From the NCBI GenBank assembly GCA_023548195.1, contig JAJHZJ010000496.1:3554001-3618000 (forward strand): a stretch of 64,000 bases of DNA. Direction: 5' to 3'. This DNA is from Bettongia penicillata ogilbyi (Eukaryota > Chordata > Mammalia > Diprotodontia > Potoroidae). Shown here piece by piece: positions 31,237-41,881 of this stretch (position 1 is the stretch's first letter; each line of letters starts with the position of its first letter). The translations under genes and the position numbers were made by a program. The notes below the pieces were generated by a model. That model did no database searches. It saw only the letters and a program-made list of their open reading frames with translations, and was not told the DNA's origin.

Positions 31237-31346
31237 GAGAGGCATGGTGTAACATCCAGAGAGTTGGCCTTGAAGTCTGGAAGACCTGGGTTCAGTCTTG
31301 CCTCTGGCACATCCTGGCTGTGTGAAGCCTGTGACTGCCTAAAGGT
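31237..31346 (+). repeat. Second SINE, sense, directly after the MAR1 tail
   Basis: ggcatggtgtaacatccaga, gccttgaagtctggaagacc, tgggttcagtcttgcctctg, catcctggctgtgtgaagcc. Head to mid core, then lost. It begins within about 8 bp of the previous SINE end. Confidence 0.7.
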
Positions 31347-31349
31347 ACA

Positions 31350-32312
31350 TGTTTCGGATAACAGGGGAGAGGCAGGGGTTTCCTCACTTAGGAATTCCTT
31401 GTATCAGTGATTTAAAACAGGTCAGGCCATGTGTTTGTGTGTATATGTATCTGCACATACATTTTTAATCCCTGTGTTTCTAATCAAGTACAAAGACAAG
31501 AGGCATCATTTTCCGTGGACAGGTCAGAAGTCTAAAGAGTCAGCATCTTGCTAGGTGCCTGCATCTACAAGTAATTTTCAGGAGATATTTTTTGCAGTTG
31601 TATAAATTGATATTTACTTATCCTGTCACAGGATTCATTTTTAAGAACTTGTGAAAAGGCTCTGAAACTGCAGTGAGAAAAGCCTGGGATGCCAATCCCC
31701 GAGCAGCCTTTATGTTGGTGAGGCAGCGGGGCCTGTTCTCATGTGAAATACCCAACTCCAACTGTAAGCTAAAACCCTGGCTGCATTCAGCCTCGAAAGA
31801 AAGAGATTCCTTGGAGGACCTTGCCAGTGACTGCACGGAGATCTGTCCGTCTGAGACCTCCGCACAAAAGGGCTTCTGTGCTGGCTCTGTGTAGCCCCAC
31901 AAAGGCTGTAAACCGAGCCGAGGCAGGAAGGATCACGGAAGGGCCCGGCTGGGCTTCTGACTGTGGGGTTTCAGAAGCAGCTATGTGCCTTCATTTAACA
32001 AAAACAACCAGCGACAACAGCAACAACAAAATACACATGCAGACACACAACCATACAGACCGCCCAGTGTCACTCAGAAGAGAGCATTCCAGAGATCAAG
32101 TGAGCTTGTCACTCAGGGCAAGAACGGTCCCACGTTCACACTTGGGATTGGGTCTGTGTACTCGGCCCCTGTTGTCAAGGAAGCAGAGACTGCTGGAATT
32201 GGCACGTTGACTGTTTGTGGCTTATTTTTTTTCCCCTCTTCTCTCCCAACCCCCTACTCCTCCTTCAGTCAGAAGGGAGAAACTCTAGTTCAGAATGCAA
32301 ACTTAGGGACTG
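31350..32312. other. Unique sequence, possible conserved block
   Basis: The 31620-32010 part is non-repetitive and richer in CpG than nearby (ccgag, cgga). Two overlapping open frames (73 and 129 codons) have no recognisable product. I see no splice pattern that fixes an exon. Confidence 0.4.
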
Positions 32313-32314
32313 GG

Positions 32315-32462
32315 ACTTGAGATTCAGAGGTGGAAGGTGGCTCAGAGACTTCTCGTTTTGTAGATGAGAAATCAAACATTTACCCAAGGCCACACAGATA
32401 TTGAGGGGCTGAGGCAAGATTTGAACTCTGATCCTCTGATTCCAAAGCCGGGACTTGTTCCT
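32315..32462 (-). repeat. MIR3-like SINE, antisense
   Basis: gattcagaggtggaaggtgg, tttgtagatgagaaatcaaa, cccaaggccacacagatatt, aagatttgaactctgatcct, ctgattccaaagccgggac. Confidence 0.75.
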
Positions 32463-32464
32463 TA

Positions 32465-32598
32465 CTCCTGTGTCCCCCTTGGACTTGATGGTACACACTG
32501 ACAGGCAGAGAACACAGAGCAGCATTGATAGATTGGGAATCAAGGGAAGGGAGAAATTGCCATCTTTTGGCATTTCTGAAGGCCAAACATCTATAACT
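32465..32598. other. Unique sequence
   Basis: Nothing recognised. Confidence 0.3.
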
Positions 32599-32601
32599 TG
32601 T

Positions 32602-32760
32602 ACATATATACATTATATATATTATATATATATATATATACTCTTGTGTGCATGCATGTTACATATGTGTTCACACACATAGGTTCATGAACCAGTCTGG
32701 GTACTTATGTGCATACACAAATACACAGATGTATACATAGATACAAACATATGTATATAC
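32602..32760. repeat. (AT)n and TG/CA-rich simple repeats
   Basis: Near-perfect tatata at 32602-32641, then tgtgcatgcatg and acatatgtgt/cacacac motifs to about 32760. Confidence 0.85.
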
Positions 32761-32784
32761 TTTGGTGTTTCTAAAACTGGACAT

Positions 32785-33020
32785 GGTCCACCCGGGTGGC
32801 ACAGTGGATACAGGCCTGGAGGCAGGAAGATTCATCATTCTGAGTGCAAATGTAGCCTCAGACACTACTAGGTGTGTGACCCTGGGCAAGTCACTTAACC
32901 CTGTTTGCCTCAGTTTCCTCCTGGAGAAAGAAATGGCCAGTCACTATAGTGTCTTTGAAACAAAAGCTCTAAATGGGTCATAAAGAGTTGAATGTGACTG
33001 AAAAATGACTGAACAAAAAG
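32785..33020 (+). repeat. MAR1-type CORE-SINE, sense, full length
   Basis: Has a tRNA-like head with box A (gtggcacagtggatac), a degraded box B (gtgcaaatgt), gcctcagacactactaggtg, gtgaccctgggcaagtcact, taaccctgtttgcctcagtt, and a tail agagttgaatgtgactgaaa, aatgactgaacaaaaagg. The most complete copy in the window. Confidence 0.92.
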
Positions 33021-33186
33021 GATAGCTTTGTTATACATCCATGTATGTTATTGTTCAGTATCACTGTCTTGCTTTCATAAATGGCAGCTCCAGTCAAGCT
33101 GAAGCAGGTTTAGTTGTTTTTCCTGTAAACAAAATGTAAATCAAAATATGATCCCTATCATGACCCAGTAGTGATGTTATTCAGTC

Positions 33187-33230
33187 CCATTGACAAAGAA
33201 AACATTCTTGTTGCCATTGACAAAGAAAAC
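33187..33230. repeat. 17-bp direct repeat, period 27
   Basis: ccattgacaaagaaaac occurs at 33187-33203 and again at 33214-33230, separated by attcttgttg. A small tandem duplication. Confidence 0.9.
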
Positions 33231-33252
33231 GTAGGAGGTCTGTATAGACCTG

Positions 33253-33463
33253 GACATCTAGCAACATGGTGTAGTGGAAACAATGATGGATATGAAGTCA
33301 GAAGGCCTGAGTTCAAATTTTCCTCCTGCCTCTTACTCCTCATGTAACTTTAGCCAAGTCATTTAAATCTCTGGGGCCTCGGGATCATCATTCATCCAAT
33401 GGAAGGAGTTGGAATAGATGCCCTCTGAGGTCCGTTGCAACTTGAAATCTGTGGTCTTTCATA
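33253..33463 (+). repeat. MIR3-like SINE, sense, full length
   Basis: caacatggtgtagtggaaac head, gaagtcagaaggcctgagtt, gtaactttagccaagtcatt, gaaggagttggaatagatgc, ctctgaggtccgttgcaact, aaatctgtggtc end. Confidence 0.88.
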
Positions 33464-33465
33464 CC

Positions 33466-34735
33466 TTCCACCTGGCACATTGGGATGAAAGGAAGCAAGC
33501 ATTTTCCAGGACCTCCTTTGTGTTTTTGTTGGAATGAATGATCAGGCTTTAAAGCGTGTGTGTGATAGTGTATCTACTGGAAACAGTTTGTGAGCACGGA
33601 TGCTTTCTTTTTGTGTTGCCCATTGGGAAATTGGAAGTTTTTAAAAATCAGGGTTCACGGCCAAACATTATCGGTTTTCATGTTTGATGGATGGAAGATC
33701 AGAATGAAGTCAGTTCTCCAGATGCATCTGAAGGGAGTTGAGCAATGACTGTCAGACTACATTGCATTTTATTCCCCCTAGGGAAAAACAATTTGGGTGT
33801 CTGAGATTTTCTGGTAAAGAACAGGAAAGAAAACTTGGTATGAGGGAGAAGAAAAGGGGCCGACTGAAAGAGCAGCTCAAAATAACTCCCTTGCCCCTTA
33901 TCAAAGCAGGTCCCCGATAAATTGCACTTTCTTCCTTCCCTCCTCCCACCCTCAGCTTCCTTTAGTTTTCAAGTCCACGTATTGGCTAGCTTAGCAAAGG
34001 AAATGAAACGACCCATATTGGGAAGATGTAGGAACATCAATCAAGGAAGGAAATTTTATACATGTTTTTGCATGTATTTTTTTACTTGACAGTTTTAGGT
34101 TTTTATGACCTACTTTTAAGGGCTGTGTTCTCATGTCAGTTTTTTCTTGGGTTTTTACTATTAGTCTGCAACAGAAAAGATAAGACCCAGTGTGGGTCTT
34201 TGGATTTTAAATCAAACCAACTGCCTAAAACAGACAAAAGTCTGATTTGGTTCTTTCTCATTTACGATGAATGGTGTTGTGACACGATGGGTGAATTTGA
34301 CCCTGTCTCTGATTTCTTACCTAGGGTGGTTAATTGGAAAACAGAAAAATTCATTGTTAAATGATGCACTTTTTCTTTCAAGTCAATATAAGAGTGGAAA
34401 AGGGTGTTGTGAGTTAGGTGGGGGCTATTGATTGCAAATGAGGATGATGATAAAGTGACATAAGGAATGTGTCCCCTCTTCTCCCCTCCAAAATAAACCA
34501 AACAATAATGGGTCTATATGATAGCCAGCATGCTCTATTGTTATCTTTATGATGTCAGGAGACTACATGGAATGCCCTCTGCACATTGGGTGCACCCCCT
34601 ATGATAAATTTATGGGAGGAAACAGGAGATAGATAGGCATGTTTGGGTCTCGCTGCGTCTCAATGAGGCCATTGATGCACTATACCTTCGATGCTGTCTG
34701 ATGCTATAAGATACGTCATTTACCACTCAACCCTT
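33466..34735. other. Unique sequence, no gene seen
   Basis: About 1.27 kb. No repeat recognised and the open frames (up to 100 codons) have no recognisable motif. Confidence 0.4.
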
Positions 34736-34737
34736 CC

Positions 34738-34962
34738 AGAAACTTTATTGATGACTCCTGTGTGCTGTGCTGAGTTGGGGGATAGAAATAAAAAGAACGG
34801 AAATACTCCTTGCTTTGAAAGCATGTACAGTCTAATACTTAAGATTTGCAAGTCCCTATGTAATGATATACAGAAGAAATAGCAATAAACACAAAGTTGT
34901 TAAACACATGGTAGTTAGGGAAGGAGGCACCATCGATAGGGAAAACACTCTTAAGCCAGCCC
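34738..34962 (-). repeat. LINE-2 3' end, antisense
   Basis: aactttattgatgactcctg, tgtgctgtgctgagttgggg, gatagaaataaaaagaacgg, actccttgctttgaaagcat, gtacagtctaatacttaaga. L2 order, moderately diverged. Confidence 0.6.
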
Positions 34963-34964
34963 AA

Positions 34965-35395
34965 ATGGAAAGCTAGAATGCTTTCATTCATGGGCATCCA
35001 GTCAGGATATCCACTGGGAGAACTGGTCACACCCACTACTGGCTGGTCAGCGACCAAAGGAATGCAAGGTGGCTTCCAGTAGGGGAGCCGAAGACTGTGT
35101 CTCTTTCAGACTCCTCTCTGTATGGTTGATTATTTCCATTTTTGCCTGACCTAAATCAATGCTCCTTAGATTATCAACCATCACGCTACAACTTTTTTCT
35201 TTTAATTGGGATATATGACTATAATTCTTCGGTGAAAATGGCCCAAATGCCTAAAGTTCTAGGGACTGAACCTGCCTGTCAGAAATATTTTTTCTGTACT
35301 GGTTTTCTATTTTGAACCAAAAATACCAACCATGTGTCTCTTAAAATGTAAACTATTTACATATTTTATAACAGTTAAAAATTCCTCTCTGAGTG
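34965..35395. other. Unique sequence
   Basis: Nothing recognised. Confidence 0.35.
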
Positions 35396-35399
35396 TATT

Positions 35400-35656
35400 T
35401 TAAGTGGCACGGTAGATGGAACTGCAGGCTAGACCCAGGAAGACCTGATTTGAAATCCCACTAAAGATACTTGCTAGTTTTTGTGACCCTGGGCAAGTCA
35501 CTTCATCTCTTTCTGCCTCAATTTCTTCAACTGTAAAACGGTGATCATAATAAACCTTCCTTGCTGGGTTGTTAGGATCAAATGAGGTATATTTATGAAA
35601 GCACTTAGCATAGTGTCTGCCATGGAGCAGATGCCTAATAATGATAAATGCTTATT
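35400..35656 (+). repeat. MIR SINE, sense, full length
   Basis: taagtggcacggtagatgga head with box A-like gtggcacggt, ccaggaagacctgatttgaa, gtgaccctgggcaagtcact, gcctcaatttcttcaactgt, gggttgttaggatcaaatga, aagcacttagcatagtgtct, then a (taatgataaatg) tail. All SINE segments are present. Confidence 0.9.
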
Positions 35657-35659
35657 TTC

Positions 35660-36055
35660 TTCCCTTCATACAATATTTTAAATTCGTAGGTACTTTTAAA
35701 AGGTGTCTGATTAATGTATCCTTGCTCAAAGCTCTTGAGGAAGTTCCCTTTACACAGCTAGTTCTCAGTTCCTTGTGGGAAATGAAACTGAACTAGGTAA
35801 CTGACGTGCCTCCCAAATTCAGTTCTTAATTCCCTCTGTGTGGACAGGATCAGCTTTTTTAAAACATCTATTTGAAGAACTTCAAATATAAACACATAGC
35901 AAACCTTACTGCCATTCATAAATTTTTAGTATGATTTCAATTATAAATTGGCTTATTTCTAGGAATTTTAAAAACAGTACCACTTGAAGACAGATTTAAT
36001 CACTATCGTTCTTTAATGAGCAGCCCTTTTTGTTACCTGATACAGTATTCAGATG
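35660..36055. other. Unique AT-rich sequence
   Basis: Nothing recognised. Confidence 0.35.
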
Positions 36056-36056
36056 A

Positions 36057-36120
36057 AAGAAAAGAAGGAGGGAAGGAAGAAAAAGAAAGAAAAGAATCAT
36101 TGAAAGAAAAGAAAGACTCA
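36057..36120. repeat. GA-rich simple repeat
   Basis: aaagaaaagaaggagggaag, gaagaaaaagaaagaaaaga: irregular purine tract. Confidence 0.85.
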
Positions 36121-36121
36121 G

Positions 36122-36712
36122 TGTATCTACCACAACATAAAAGTGAGACAATTCCTTACATTGTAAGGAAGGAGCTTGCATTCTAAGAGTAGACAAAACA
36201 TCTTTAGAATACCAGTGTCCAGGGAAGAGCATTTTGGCCTTGGTGAAAGAATACAGTAGAATGGGATGGATACTAAGATGCCCTGGGAGGTCCTGGCATT
36301 CTGCTTGGGGGCTGGATGGGTTGTGAAGCGTGGTTTGAGGCCAGCTGCGGATGATGGCCTAGGTGTTCTTTCACTGAATAATGGGCCGATCAGGACATTT
36401 TGGCCATAGGATTGTGTCAGTTACCATTATTTTACTGGTAAGACTCACCACCAGGAGGTGACTTATGAAGACCTGTTCCTACATGCCTACAAGAATGGAG
36501 AGGTCATACGGCACAGCAGAGATGCGGTATCTCCAGATTGATAATAGCCATAGGAAATAAAATAGAGTTAATGCTTATTAACCCTGCATGGCTTAGACTA
36601 ATGGCACATTAAATCTCAGTGAAATCCCCGTCTTACTTTCCCCTTTATTGACTTCCCAGCTTTTTCCTCCTACCTCCGAGGATGTTGCAGAGGGCTTTCC
36701 TTTTTCACCCTG
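36122..36712. other. Unique sequence, no gene seen
   Basis: No repeat or exon recognised. Confidence 0.4.
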
Positions 36713-36830
36713 CAGAGCCTCAGTCGCCTCATTTGTGAAATGGAGATAATATAACATGTACTCTCTCCTTTAGGGAGTGCTCAGAAGGAAAGTGCTCAGT
36801 AAACTCTGAAGTGCTTTATGGAACTGGTGA
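36713..36830 (+). repeat. MIR SINE 3' half, sense
   Basis: cagagcctcagtcgcctcat, ttgtgaaatggagataatat, aagtgctcagtaaactctga. Confidence 0.65.
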
Positions 36831-36834
36831 CCCG

Positions 36835-37288
36835 GTTGTTGTTTTCCCATCTTTCCACGCCTGTGTTTCCTAACCTCCCTCTTGTTAGGTAGCATGGCAA
36901 GATTCCTCTGGGACACTCCAGTTCTTTCCTTTACCTTATTCTAATTTTTATGCCAATCCTTTGCCACTGGAGGCATGAAGGACTGGGCTGAATTCAGCAG
37001 CACATCTTCTCTTTCTCTTAAAATTTGTTCTACACTTTTGGTCAACCAAGAATACTATCCTCTTGCGTATGTGATGAAAGTCACTTTTGAGAAAAGGCAG
37101 CTGAGAAAGTACGTGGTGTTGTTTCTATTGACTGACCCTTCCTAAGATTGGCGGCCAGTGGCTAGAGCAACTTTGTGTTTCATTCGTCCGTAGCAGGGGG
37201 AGATCCTGTATCTTTTTGTGACATTGTTACGATGTAACATCCACCTTCATTTGTATGATATTAGAGAAAAAAGGAGCAGTCAGAGAAA
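36835..37288. other. Unique sequence, no gene seen
   Basis: Nothing recognised. Confidence 0.35.
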
Positions 37289-37289
37289 T

Positions 37290-37345
37290 TTGGAAAGTGC
37301 CTGTTATGATGCCTAGTATGTAGTAGGTGCTCAATGATTTCCTGT
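37290..37345 (+). repeat. MIR/L2 3' tail, sense
   Basis: gtgcctgttatgatgcctag, tatgtagtaggtgctcaatg is the shared tail. Confidence 0.65.
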
Positions 37346-37349
37346 TTTC

Positions 37350-37565
37350 TCCCTCACAATCATTTAACAAATACTAGTTTGGTCGCTATATTTTCTACAT
37401 CTGTGAAAATGACTTCTCTCTACTCATATTTCCAGCTGTGTGAAGACTCAACATTGACACAATAAACTCATTAGCATTCCTTGAGTCTGGAAACTATAGG
37501 ACAACCTCAGTCACTGAGAAGTTAGCTGAGTACAAGCAAGTCAGTCAAGGGAGAAAAAAGGCAAC
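37350..37565. other. Unique sequence
   Basis: Nothing recognised. Confidence 0.3.
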
Positions 37566-37569
37566 TGTG

Positions 37570-37825
37570 GGAAGCTGTAGAGAGGATGCCGGGTCTAGAG
37601 TCAGGAAGACCTGAGTTCAAATGTGGCCTTATATGCTTTGTAGCAATGTGACCCTGGGGAGGTCATTTGACTTCTGTTTGCCTCACTTTCCCCATGTGTA
37701 AAATGGGGACGATAATTGTATTTGTCTCCAGGATGATGGTGAGGGGCAAATGAAATAGTACTTGAGAGTGTTTTTGCAGACTTTCCAGTGCTTATTGAAA
37801 TGCTAGACAGCTGTTATTTTTAAAA
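37570..37825 (+). repeat. MIR SINE, sense, full length
   Basis: gccgggtctagagtcaggaa, gacctgagttcaaatgtggc, gtgaccctggggaggtcatt, cctcactttccccatgtgta, aaatggggacgataattgta, agtgcttattgaaatgctag tail. Confidence 0.9.
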
Positions 37826-37827
37826 GG

Positions 37828-38090
37828 CCCTAGACAGTCATAATCGATCCTGCAGGGTCCATGGGAAAGATTCAGCTTTTTAAATAGTAAGAGAAATCCA
37901 AACTAGGGGGGAAAATGGCATCTGCCTATGTGTGATGCAAGGCTTTCATCTCTGAAACAACACCCTTCTGCCACACTTACAGAGAAATCATAGAAAGCTG
38001 ATTATGTTGTCTCTCCAGCAAGTTCTGACAAGATAAAGCAACCTAAAGATGGGTACATTAGTGCTTTCTACTTTCTGCAGTGTGTAGAAT
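37828..38090. other. Unique sequence
   Basis: Nothing recognised. Confidence 0.3.
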
Positions 38091-38092
38091 TA

Positions 38093-38228
38093 AAAAGAGA
38101 AAGAAGGAAAGTAAAAAGAGAAAGAAAGGGAGAACAGAATGAGAGAGAGGGAGAAAGGGAGGGAGTGAGAGAGAGAGGGAGGGAGTGAGGGAGGAAAGAA
38201 GGAAAAAAGAGAGGAAGAAAAACAAATG
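38093..38228. repeat. GA-rich purine tract
   Basis: About 135 nt of mixed aaag, gaga and gggagg units on the plus strand. The proline/leucine/serine-rich minus-strand frame is its translation. Opposite strand bias to the 28.2-kb CT tract. Confidence 0.9.
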
Positions 38229-38229
38229 A

Positions 38230-38358
38230 AGACTCCCAGAATAATTGTTTTTCAGTTGTTCTGTGTGTTCTTTTCATCCTTAAAAAAAAGGTGATGACTG
38301 TTGATTAGGACTCCTGAATTCATAGTTAGGAACTTTTTTTTTCTTCTTTTGACTGATT
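38230..38358. other. Unique sequence
   Basis: Nothing recognised. Confidence 0.3.
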
Positions 38359-38359
38359 T

Positions 38360-38503
38360 TGTTGTATCTTAGAGCTGGAAGGATGCTTTGGAGTTCCTCC
38401 TATCCAGCTCCGTCATTGTATAGATGGGGAAAGTGTGACCCAGAGAGAAAACCTGCCCAGGGTCCCACTGGTAAGCCAGTTGGGGACCAAGATTCTACCT
38501 ATT
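38360..38503 (-). repeat. MIR3-like SINE, antisense
   Basis: tgtatcttagagctggaagg, attgtatagatggggaaagt, acctgcccagggtcccactg, ggggaccaagattctaccta. Confidence 0.75.
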
Positions 38504-38505
38504 GT

Positions 38506-38818
38506 GTTTTACCTTGTATTAAAGGTGACCTTTCTCTTGGCTAATTTCTTGTCAGTACACCTCATGATGTGCTTGCTTGTGCTTATGGTGGCCACGAATG
38601 TGCAAATTTATAATATTTGAAGCCCAGCCAAGCCTGGAGCTAAACTCTTCTAGATTAGTTGTTCCATTTTTAAAAACTTATAGACTCAAAAGTCTGATGC
38701 CGACTGCATTGTTGAAAATTTAATAAAAGAGAATGCTCGTTATTCATACTTCAAAAGTCATACTTCTTGGGTTCATTTGGTGCTGTGAAGGTAGGTTAAC
38801 TGTTAGTCATTTCTGCTG
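38506..38818. other. Unique sequence
   Basis: Nothing recognised. Confidence 0.35.
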
Positions 38819-38819
38819 A

Positions 38820-38932
38820 AATGGCCACCTGAGCTAGTAGAGAGAGCATTGAGTTTGTCATCAGAGGGCCCTGGGTTCAAATAGTGCTTCTGATGATACT
38901 GCCTCTGTGACCTCTGAGTTCTCATAGGTGAT
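38820..38932 (+). repeat. MIR3-like SINE head half, sense
   Basis: ccacctgagctagtagagag, agcattgagtttgtcatcag, agggccctgggttcaaatag. Confidence 0.65.
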
Positions 38933-39015
38933 CCTGGGTAGGATTAGAACATCACATCTTGGGGTCAGCAGCTTCAGGTCCCCAGTACTTAATATAGGGC
39001 TTAACACTTAGTAAG

Positions 39016-39068
39016 ATGTGGAGTGTGTGTGTGCGTGTGCATGTGTGTGTGTGCGTGTGCATGCATGA
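39016..39068. repeat. (TG)n with GTGC/CATG interruptions
   Basis: gtgtgtgtgtgcgtgtgcat, repeated, ending gcatgcatg. Alternating purine-pyrimidine. Confidence 0.9.
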
Positions 39069-39222
39069 CCATATATTTCTATCTTAGTTTGTTTCTATCT
39101 CTGTGTATGTGTCTCTGTTTCTTTCTCCTCTCTCCAAATTTGCATTACTTGGAAACTCAATTTATACAACTTCTGTTGGCCTCCATGTTATAGAGCTTTC
39201 GAGGTAGAAGAAACTTTTAGAA

Positions 39223-39655
39223 CAGTAATTCTCAGATTTTTGATTTTGGGACAAAAATCCAGGACCCCTATCAATTTTTACCATTTTAGAAAGCGACAAT
39301 TTCATTTAAAATAACACACCTATTACATGTTGACATAAGTAACATATTTTTAGAAAAAAATGTATTTTCCAAAGCAGCGACAGCAAAAAAGTGGAGTGGC
39401 ATTATTTACATATTACGCAAATAGATTTATGAATCTCTTTAGCATCTTGCTCAGCAGAAGACAAGTGGATTCTTACCTGTTTCTGCACTTAATCTGTTGG
39501 GATTTTTTGTTTTGCTTAAAATATATGAGGACAATTCAGCCTCATAAATATAAAGTTGGAAAATGGAGAGGTATTTGAAATATTTTGACCTTGACACCCC
39601 TAAAAGAGTCTCAAGGACTCTCAGGGGTCCACAGAGCACACTTGGATAATAGCTG
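39223..39655. mobile_element. hAT-like DNA transposon remnant, non-autonomous
   Basis: Left end cagtaattctcagatttttg and right end (ctcaggggtccacagagcac, acttggataatagctg) are diverged inverted ends of the cagtggttctcaaa type. The interior matches a mammalian hAT that I recall: ttacatgttgacataagtaa, tttctgcacttaatctgttg, aatggagaggtatttgaaat. It has no transposase frame, and no clear 8-bp target duplication. Confidence 0.6.
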
Positions 39656-39659
39656 CATT

Positions 39660-39798
39660 ATATGGTAAATTCAGGTAACGTAATTTTTGAATTTACTTTA
39701 TTTGTCACCCTTGACTTGGTAGGGGAACAGGGGTGGGACTGGGGGAAGAAACCATGACTGTGGTTGGAAAAATCTATGGTGGCTTGTCAGTGGTGACT
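39660..39798. other. Unique sequence
   Basis: Nothing recognised. Confidence 0.3.
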
Positions 39799-39860
39799 AA
39801 GGAACTGGTTGGATGAGATGACCTCCCGGGTCTTACTTCTGTGATCTTGTACTCCTGTGA
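39798..39860 (+). repeat. MIR3-like 3' end, sense
   Basis: aactggttggatgagatgac, ctcccgggtcttacttctgt, gatcttgtactcctgtg. Confidence 0.65.
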
Positions 39861-39979
39861 ATGAGACAAAGTCAAGGACACTTTTGTATTCCACTGATTT
39901 CCTCTTTTTTGATGGTTCGTCTTGGGCACTGGGCTGGAGCAGTAGACTTCGTTAGGAAGTTAGTTCCCACTGATATTTC

Positions 39980-40120
39980 TTCTCTGGTTGACCATGAGTA
40001 AAGTCAGTCTCTTGGCCTCTTTGTCTGAGACTCAGTTTTCTCCTATGGAAATTGGAAGAGATGGTAACACCCTTCCTTACCAGTGCTGAAAACTCTAAGG
40101 GACCCACAGAAGTGGAAGAT
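39980..40120 (+). repeat. MIR SINE, sense
   Basis: gaccatgagtaaagtcagtc, ttggcctctttgtctgagac, tcagttttctcctatggaaa, then a short 3' part. Confidence 0.6.
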
Positions 40121-40149
40121 GTCATTCGTTTTATCAGTCACCTCTTCTG

Positions 40150-40218
40150 ATTTTCAAAGTGAGGAATTTAAACTAACCTCTCTAAGGTCCTTCCAATGCT
40201 AAATTCTAGGATCCAGTG
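40150..40218 (+). repeat. MIR3-like 3' end, sense
   Basis: taacctctctaaggtccttc, caatgctaaattctaggatc. Confidence 0.55.
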
Positions 40219-40219
40219 A

Positions 40220-40900
40220 TATCTTTATCCTTTAATTTTGCTTTTACTTATTTTCCCCTAAATCTCTGGAAGACATTCTGTAACAGAACAAGTTTTGAAG
40301 GTAAAACAATTTGACTTTGGGTTTTTTGGTGTTTTTTTTTAAGTTGTGATTTTGACCAGGAGACAGCAGATTCATTTGAAAACTTGAAACCTCCCAATCT
40401 TAACCATTTTACAGTCTGCAAAGGTCAGTGTGACCTGCCGGAGAGTGCGGGTTAAGAAGGGTGAGGCCGAGAGGCTTGGAGATCTGCCATTCCAGTCTTT
40501 GGCAGGCTGGAATACCAGACATTTAGCTAACATTTGTGGGGTGTTTTTTTACCCCTTCTGATTTTTCTTTTCCTGCAGGAAACCTGTTATTATTTCAAAA
40601 ATTTCATTGCCATATGCCAGCAAATAATTGCCGCCATAGACTGGCCAACCATTCTTGCCAGTAGACAGGCAACTCAGAAACAGCTAAGTGGAAGTGGGGC
40701 GTCAGTTACCACTTTTTGGATTGGCCGTTGATGAGCTTTCCAAGCCTTCAAAGTGGAGAAGTACTGATTCAGAACTCAGATGTCAGTTGGAAGTCTTGAG
40801 AAAAAAGAGGAAAGCCACCCATAGAATGGTGCCATTTTCCTTCCCCTCACTATATCTCTCTGGCTTTTAACTTTTGCCCCAATGTTTTGTAGCTCTGAGC
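40220..40900. other. Unique sequence with a possible conserved block
   Basis: 40533-40578 is a pyrimidine tract ending in a splice-acceptor-like cctgcag. It is followed by about 50 open codons (40579-40731) and unique sequence with CATATG, TAATTG and gccgccat words. No donor GT with exon logic was found and the peptide is not recognised. Confidence 0.35.
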
Positions 40901-40902
40901 GT

Positions 40903-41120
40903 TTCATGGAATTTCATAATTGGAAGACACTTTCAAGACCATCCTGCAAAGGATTCACATTAGCGCATAGATTTAGAGCTGGAAGGATGTCCAGTACAGG
41001 CCATTGAGTGCAGGCCCTTCATTTTTTTCAGATGGGAATATTAAGACATGATGGTTTTAATTAAATGATTTGACCCAGGGCTACATGGCCATGAATGTGT
41101 AAGGACTTGAACTGAAGAGA
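40903..41120 (-). repeat. MIR3-like SINE, antisense (two terminal pieces)
   Basis: Terminus-like aatttcataattggaagaca (about 40910) and again agatttagagctggaaggat (about 40970), then gatgggaatattaagacatg and a head aaggacttgaactgaagaga. The repeated terminus suggests one nested or duplicated copy. Confidence 0.6.
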
Positions 41121-41184
41121 CCAGAGAGGTCATCTACCAGCACTTCTTAAGCTGTGGGTCATGAGTGGAAGAAGTGTAAGAAGT

Positions 41185-41272
41185 CCTGAATTTAGTCCAT
41201 TGCCCACATTTTACAAGATGAGATAACTTAGGCCCAGCAAGCGTCATTAGGACCAAATATGGAATTGAGCCT
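41185..41272 (-). repeat. MIR core fragment, antisense
   Basis: attttacaagatgagataac, ttaggcccagcaagcgtcat. Confidence 0.5.
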
Positions 41273-41590
41273 CAATGGAATCTTTGCAAGTCCTTTAAAC
41301 TCCTGGACACTCATTTTGCTTATCTGAGAGAGACCACCATGGGTAATGGGAAAGAGCCCAGGAGTCAGAAGACACTATGCTACTCATACTAGGTAAAGGA
41401 CCTTGGGAAAGGTCACGCCCAGTAAATAACTATTGTGATTTGAAATCACATCCCCAGAAGTCAAACCCACCCTCTAACTTTGGCATAAAACTGATACTGA
41501 CTCCCTTTTGTGACAAGTTACTCATAAGGGAGTTGAACCAGAAGGCCTCCATGATGCCTTCCCATGCCAGATCTGTGATCCTGGATAATG
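41273..41590 (+). repeat. MIR3-like SINE pieces, sense
   Basis: 41273-41330 reads as a MIR mid region (aagtcctttaaactcctgga). 41335-41400 is a head (gggaaagagcccaggagtca). 41520-41585 is a 3' end (ggagttgaaccagaaggcct, gatctgtgatcctgg). The middle is diverged. Confidence 0.5.
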
Positions 41591-41823
41591 GCATGATAGA
41601 TGAAAAGTTTTGGGTACATTTTTAGTCACTGCCATCATTTTTAGCTAATTTTTTTTGATTTCTGTAAAACATTGGCAAAACAGGGATAATATTTATACTG
41701 TTTACCTCAGAGTAAAGTAAGGAGAGAATTTTGTAAATCTGAATATTTAAAAAATATTAACTGATAAAACATTCCTGATAAGGTCACTGGTGCCATCATT
41801 CAGTGTGTATGAATGTATGTGTG

Positions 41824-41825
<2 letters not shown>

Positions 41826-41863
<38 letters not shown>

Positions 41864-41881
41864 GTGTGCGTGTGTGTGTGG
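41826..41881. repeat. (TG)n microsatellite with two GCG breaks
   Basis: About 55 nt of gt with gcg at two places. Confidence 0.95.
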
